DNA from: Bacteroidota bacterium
GTDB lineage: Bacteria; Bacteroidota; Bacteroidia; Bacteroidales; UBA5342
DNA: 37,562 bases
Assembly: GCA_003249935.1 (NCBI GenBank)
Contig: QKHT01000208.1
Coordinates: 1-37,562 of the forward strand
Direction: 5' to 3'
Shown: in pieces, positions 34,017 to 37,562 of the stretch
Layout of the letters: each line of letters begins with the position of its first letter
Position numbering within the stretch: the stretch's first letter is position 1
Position numbers and translations under genes: made by a program
The notes under the pieces: generated by a model
What the model was told of the DNA's origin: nothing
The model's input: only the letters and a program-made list of their open reading frames with translations
Databases searched by the model: none

Positions 34017-34610
34017 ATGGTCAGCGAAACTGAAAAGAAAATATTTGAGGCCGCACGGTCGGTTTTTATGCAAAAAGGTATTGATGGTGCACGTATGCAG
34101 GAAATTGCAGATGCGGCAGGCATTAATAAAGCTATGTTGCACTATTATTTCCGAACCAAGGAAAAGTTGTTTGTAGCCATTGTTGCCGAAGCTTTTGCCG
34201 ACTTTTTTCCGAATATGATTGACATTGCCTTATTGGATTTGCCTATTCGCGATAAAATCGGGGCCTTTATCGACCGGTATTTGGACATGGTTGGAAAGAA
34301 CCCATTTTTGCCACACTTTATGATCCATGCTTTGTATCGTAATCCCGAATTGGCTGGTGAAGTGGTCGCTAATATGGGGCATTTCCCCAAACAAATTATT
34401 GGCCTGATAGCCAACGAAATGGAAAAAGGGACGATACCCAAAAGCTCGCCGCAACATTTTGTGCTGAACCTTGTGAGTATGCTTATCTTCCCGATTGTGG
34501 GCCGCCCCATTGTGCAACTAATTTATTTTGATAACGATGTGGAGTTGTACAATGGCATACTGAAAGAAAGAAAAGAAGAGATTTTGAAAACAATACTTAA
34601 AGAGCAATAA
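34017..34610 (+). CDS. TetR/AcrR-family transcriptional regulator
   Basis: This is a 197-residue one-component regulator. The N-terminal HTH (ETEKKIFEAARSVFMQKGIDGARMQEIADAAGINKAMLHYYFRTKEKLF, about 5-52) is typical; the rest is a helical ligand-binding and dimer domain. It heads an efflux operon (TolC, HlyD and ABC genes follow at 19, 14 and 6 bp). The likely job is repression of that operon and of itself through the palindrome before its start, relieved by a compound the pump exports. The ligand is unknown. Confidence 0.93.
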   Translation: MVSETEKKIFEAARSVFMQKGIDGARMQEIADAAGINKAMLHYYFRTKEKLFVAIVAEAFADFFPNMIDIALLDLPIRDKIGAFIDRYLDMVGKNPFLPHFMIHALYRNPELAGEVVANMGHFPKQIIGLIANEMEKGTIPKSSPQHFVLNLVSMLIFPIVGRPIVQLIYFDNDVELYNGILKERKEEILKTILKEQ

Positions 34611-34629
34611 ACCATTATAATTAATTGAT

Positions 34630-35898
34630 ATGAAGCCAATAAAGCTTTTCATTTTGTCAGCCATACTCGGCATAGTGCCGGTTATGAAAGCGGTAACGCT
34701 CGAAGCGTGTTATACCGGAGCCAGGCAAAACCATCCGTTGTTGGTGCAATTGGGCGTTTACGACGAAATAAAGTCGCTCAACATGCATAATGTCGATGCA
34801 GCTAATTTGCCGCAAATAGATCTTACCGGTCGGGCATCGTATCAGAGCGATGTAACGCAACTCGATGTATCTAAAATTCCCATTCCGGGATTCAAAATGG
34901 AGGAGATGTCGAAAGATATTTACAAGGTCTACGTTTCGGTTCGTCAAAAGATTTACGACGGGGGCAGCAGTAGCGTACGCAAAAGCCTCGAAAACGATAA
35001 GAATGCGGTTCAAAAACAACAAACCGAAGTCGCACTATATCAGTCGTACGAAACGGTAAATGCGCTGTTTTTTAATGTATTGAGCCTGAAAAATAATTTT
35101 TCGGTGCTCGATCTTAAAATGGCTACCATCGACGAACGACTCAAACAGCTCAAATCTGGACGAAACAATGGTATGGTGCTGCAATCGGATATCGACCGGT
35201 TAACTGTGGATAGAATTAACGCGGTAAAAATGGCCGACGAGGTACGTTTTGCCATTAAAAACAGTACCGGATTGCTATCGGTAATTACCGGTTTGCCGCT
35301 CGACGAAGCCACGGTATTCGAAATGCCGCAGACCGTGGATGAAAGTGGTTCAGCCAAAAACATCAGACCCGAGTTGCAACTGTTTGAATACCAAAAGCAA
35401 CAACTGTTCGACAGTCAAAAAATGCTGCAACTCGACCGCATGCCAAAAGTTTTTCTTACCGGCGAATTGGGCTATGGCCGTCCCGGATTGAATATGCTGA
35501 AAAACGAATTCGACAATTGGTATTTGGTCGGTGCCGGCGTGAGTTGGAACGTGTTTGATTGGGGCGTGGTTCAGCGAAAAAAACGAGAGATTACCTTGCA
35601 AACGCAACTGATAGATGCACAAAAACTGAATTTTGACAGAGGTATTCTCATGTCATCACAAACCGAACAAACCAATCTCGAAAAAATAAAATTGGCCATA
35701 GAAACCGATAAACAATTGCTCGAAATTCAAAATCGTATTGCCGAATCGTCACGATCGGCGTTCGATAATGGTACTTGTACTTCGGCCGATTATCTGCGCG
35801 ATTTGAATGCTGCCCTTCAGGCAGAAATATCGTTGAAAACCGACATCTTGAAATTGCAACAAACATTAGCACAAATTAAAATTATTAACGGATTATAA
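34630..35898 (+). CDS. TolC-family outer-membrane efflux protein
   Basis: This 422-residue outer-membrane channel component has a signal peptide (about 1-20, ending KA-VTLEACYTGARQNHP). Two long helical hairpins typical of the OEP family follow. There is internal similarity between the halves (for example YDEIKSLNMHNVDAANLPQID and the later part from KSFDNWYLVGAGVSWNVFDWG, a barrel-strand segment). It forms the exit duct for substrates delivered by the HlyD and ABC parts. Co-transcribed with tetR and hlyD. Confidence 0.9.
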   Translation: MKPIKLFILSAILGIVPVMKAVTLEACYTGARQNHPLLVQLGVYDEIKSLNMHNVDAANLPQIDLTGRASYQSDVTQLDVSKIPIPGFKMEEMSKDIYKVYVSVRQKIYDGGSSSVRKSLENDKNAVQKQQTEVALYQSYETVNALFFNVLSLKNNFSVLDLKMATIDERLKQLKSGRNNGMVLQSDIDRLTVDRINAVKMADEVRFAIKNSTGLLSVITGLPLDEATVFEMPQTVDESGSAKNIRPELQLFEYQKQQLFDSQKMLQLDRMPKVFLTGELGYGRPGLNMLKNEFDNWYLVGAGVSWNVFDWGVVQRKKREITLQTQLIDAQKLNFDRGILMSSQTEQTNLEKIKLAIETDKQLLEIQNRIAESSRSAFDNGTCTSADYLRDLNAALQAEISLKTDILKLQQTLAQIKIINGL

Positions 35899-35912
35899 AC
35901 AGAATATTAAAT

Positions 35913-36794
35913 ATGAACCAGTTAGTTATAACCGCATTGGCACTTACAATGGCTTTGGGTGCATGCAAAAACAACAACCATAAACCCGATGCTTTCGGCA
36001 ATTTTGAGGTAGACGATGTGACTGTTTCGGCACAATCGCAAGGCACGGTTTTAAATGTTTATACCGATAGGGGTAATACGGTAAAGGCGGGCGATATACT
36101 GGCCGAAATAGATTCATCGGCCATTGTATTACAAAAGGCTCAGCTCGAAGCACAAAAGTTAGCCGTACAGAGTTCAACCGATCAGGCTGCAGCTCAAATT
36201 TCGGTTATTAATCAGCAAATTACCAACTTAAACCGCGATATAACGCGTTTCGGCAAAATGCTGAAAGATGGTGCGGCCACGCAAAAACAGGTCGACGATG
36301 TGGCCGGGCAGCTCGATGTGTTGAAAAAACAAAAATTGTCGGCCGAAAGTCAGCGTAAATCGGTAAGTGCTCAGGTTTCAGCTATTTCGGCACAAATAAA
36401 TGTATTGAACGATCAGATTGGTAAATGCACCATTAAAGCACCAATTGATGGGGTGGTGCTCGAAAAATATTTGGAAAAAGGAGAATTGGCCTCACCCGGA
36501 AAACCGCTTTTTAAAGTTGCCCCGGTGGGTAAAATGTACCTTAAAATATACATTAGCGAAACCCAGCTTGCCGGCATTAAGCTTGGACAAACGGTGTGGG
36601 TAATGGCCGATAACGGGGCTGATTTGAAAAAATTTGATGGTGTAATTTCGTGGATTTCAACCGAGGCCGAATTTACGCCTAAAATTATTCAAACCCGCGA
36701 GGAACGCAAAAATCTGGTTTATGCCGTGCGTGTTGCGGTAATTAACGATGGTTCATTGAAAATAGGGATGCCGGGCGAAGTGACTTTTAACTAA
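35913..36794 (+). CDS. HlyD/RND-type membrane-fusion lipoprotein
   Basis: This is a 293-residue periplasmic adaptor linking the inner-membrane ABC transporter with the outer-membrane channel. A lipoprotein signal ends at LGAC (Cys18). A biotinyl-lipoyl half (VSAQSQGTVLNVYTDRGNTVKAGDILAEID), then a coiled-coil hairpin (about 70-170, rich in Gln, Ala and Lys), then the second lipoyl half (CTIKAPIDGVVLEKYLEKGELASPG) and a beta-barrel follow in the usual order. It resembles the YbhG kind. The ABC gene starts 6 bp later. Confidence 0.93.
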   Translation: MNQLVITALALTMALGACKNNNHKPDAFGNFEVDDVTVSAQSQGTVLNVYTDRGNTVKAGDILAEIDSSAIVLQKAQLEAQKLAVQSSTDQAAAQISVINQQITNLNRDITRFGKMLKDGAATQKQVDDVAGQLDVLKKQKLSAESQRKSVSAQVSAISAQINVLNDQIGKCTIKAPIDGVVLEKYLEKGELASPGKPLFKVAPVGKMYLKIYISETQLAGIKLGQTVWVMADNGADLKKFDGVISWISTEAEFTPKIIQTREERKNLVYAVRVAVINDGSLKIGMPGEVTFN

Positions 36795-36800
36795 CCGATT

Positions 36801-37562
36801 ATGATAGAAATTCGCAATGTGTCGAAATCGTATGGCGAGGTTAAAGCACTGAACCAGGTGAACTTTTCAATAAAGGATGGGGAGTTGTTTGGTTTGATAG
36901 GACCCGATGGTGCCGGAAAAACATCGCTGATGCGCATGATGGTGTCGCTTCTGTTGCCGTCGGAGGGTACTTTGTGCATCAATGGCTTGAATGTGGATGG
37001 CGATTTCAGGCAAATCAGGCGCATTATGGGTTATATGCCCGGGCGGTTTTCGCTCTATCCCGATTTAACGGTGGCCGAGAACCTCGATTTTTTCGCTTCG
37101 GTTTTTGGTACCACGGTTCAGGCCAATTACCACTTAATACGAGACATCTATGTGCAGTTGGAACCTTTTGCCAACCGAAGAGCCGGAAAACTGTCGGGTG
37201 GGATGAAACAAAAATTAGCGTTGTGCTGTGCCTTGATTCACAAACCCGATGTGTTGGTTTTGGATGAACCGACCACCGGGGTGGATGCCGTGTCGCGAAA
37301 AGAGTTTTGGGAGATGCTGCGTCGGTTGCACGAAATGAAAATTACCATTGTGGTTTCGACACCCTATATGGATGAGGCCGCTATGTGCGACCGGATTGCG
37401 TTGATGCAACATGGCGAGATTCTGGGCATCGATACACCCGAAAATATAGCAGCCGGCTTTCCCGAGGATTTGTTTGCGGTTCGAACCGAAAAATTGTATA
37501 CTGCTACAAGAATACTGCATACGCTGCCCGATGTAATGTCGGTTCACAGCTTTGGCCAATAC
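36801..37562 (+). CDS. ABC transporter ATP-binding protein, YbhF-like (partial)
   Basis: This open frame runs off the end of the window; 254 codons are visible. It has Walker A GPDGAGKT (34-41), the signature LSGGMKQ (131-137) and Walker B VLVLDEP (151-157). Two usual catalytic positions differ: the Q-loop reads YMPGRFSLY (Gly81 in place of Gln) and the H-loop reads STPYMDEA (Pro188 in place of His). I believe these changes are typical of the first, degenerate half of YbhF-type exporters, whose active half would follow downstream. It probably powers export through the HlyD and TolC partners. The membrane permease genes lie beyond the window. Confidence 0.9.
   Translation, partial: MIEIRNVSKSYGEVKALNQVNFSIKDGELFGLIGPDGAGKTSLMRMMVSLLLPSEGTLCINGLNVDGDFRQIRRIMGYMPGRFSLYPDLTVAENLDFFASVFGTTVQANYHLIRDIYVQLEPFANRRAGKLSGGMKQKLALCCALIHKPDVLVLDEPTTGVDAVSRKEFWEMLRRLHEMKITIVVSTPYMDEAAMCDRIALMQHGEILGIDTPENIAAGFPEDLFAVRTEKLYTATRILHTLPDVMSVHSFGQY

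Overview
The window (37,562 bp) looks like chromosome from an anaerobic, fermentative member of the Bacteroidota, most likely in or near Bacteroidales/Marinilabiliales. Three things support this. It carries porQ, a protein of the type IX secretion system. Gene starts are preceded repeatedly by the Bacteroidota promoter (TTG, about 18-20 bp, TAnnTTTG), with few Shine-Dalgarno sequences. Protein families typical of the phylum are present: a TlpA-like thiol-disulfide protein with a long N-terminal region, PorQ, short ComEC and GH27 lipoproteins. I cannot name a genus. No rRNA, tRNA, CRISPR array or insertion sequence was recognised.

Layout. Positions 1-643 hold no convincing gene. They contain a 42-bp minisatellite (about 103-430), itself built from two diverged 21-bp halves, and a 17-bp palindrome ahead of a small XRE-type regulator (644-994). 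A GH27 alpha-galactosidase-like lipoprotein (1143-2600) converges on ahcY (2675-4069) across a shared bidirectional terminator. Housekeeping genes follow: ribF, a DUF3859-like protein, a carbamate kinase and rpsO. A plus-strand run (7098-12417) encodes PorQ, a thioredoxin-fold protein, an outer-membrane barrel, glutamine-dependent NAD synthetase and an unrecognised helical protein. A minus-strand trkA-trkH-macrodomain cluster (12421-15774) and a short ComEC (15870-17564) come next.

The centrepiece is a tightly packed minus-strand operon of ten genes (25979 down to 17668). Its distal genes encode a trimeric electron-bifurcating type [FeFe] hydrogenase (HydABC, NAD- and ferredoxin-linked) plus a small [2Fe-2S]-type protein. 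Its proximal genes form a signalling-like module: two DRTGG proteins, two different GHKL ATPases, a PHP phosphoesterase and a divergent, putatively sensory [FeFe]-hydrogenase-like protein (HydS-like). That protein has lost the proton-transfer cysteine but kept the cluster ligands. An imperfect 24-bp palindrome covers the upstream half of the operon promoter. Together this suggests redox or H2 sensing wired into the operon that makes the hydrogenase. This is the most interesting system in the window.

The right part contains a Ppx/GppA phosphatase, a large TPR protein translationally coupled to a small lipoprotein, a YfcE-type phosphoesterase, a SixA-type phosphohistidine phosphatase, a hybrid-less membrane histidine kinase and a second TrkH. 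It ends with a tetR-tolC-hlyD-ABC efflux operon that runs off the end of the window. The tetR promoter has a perfect 16-bp palindrome at its predicted start site, an obvious candidate for autoregulation.
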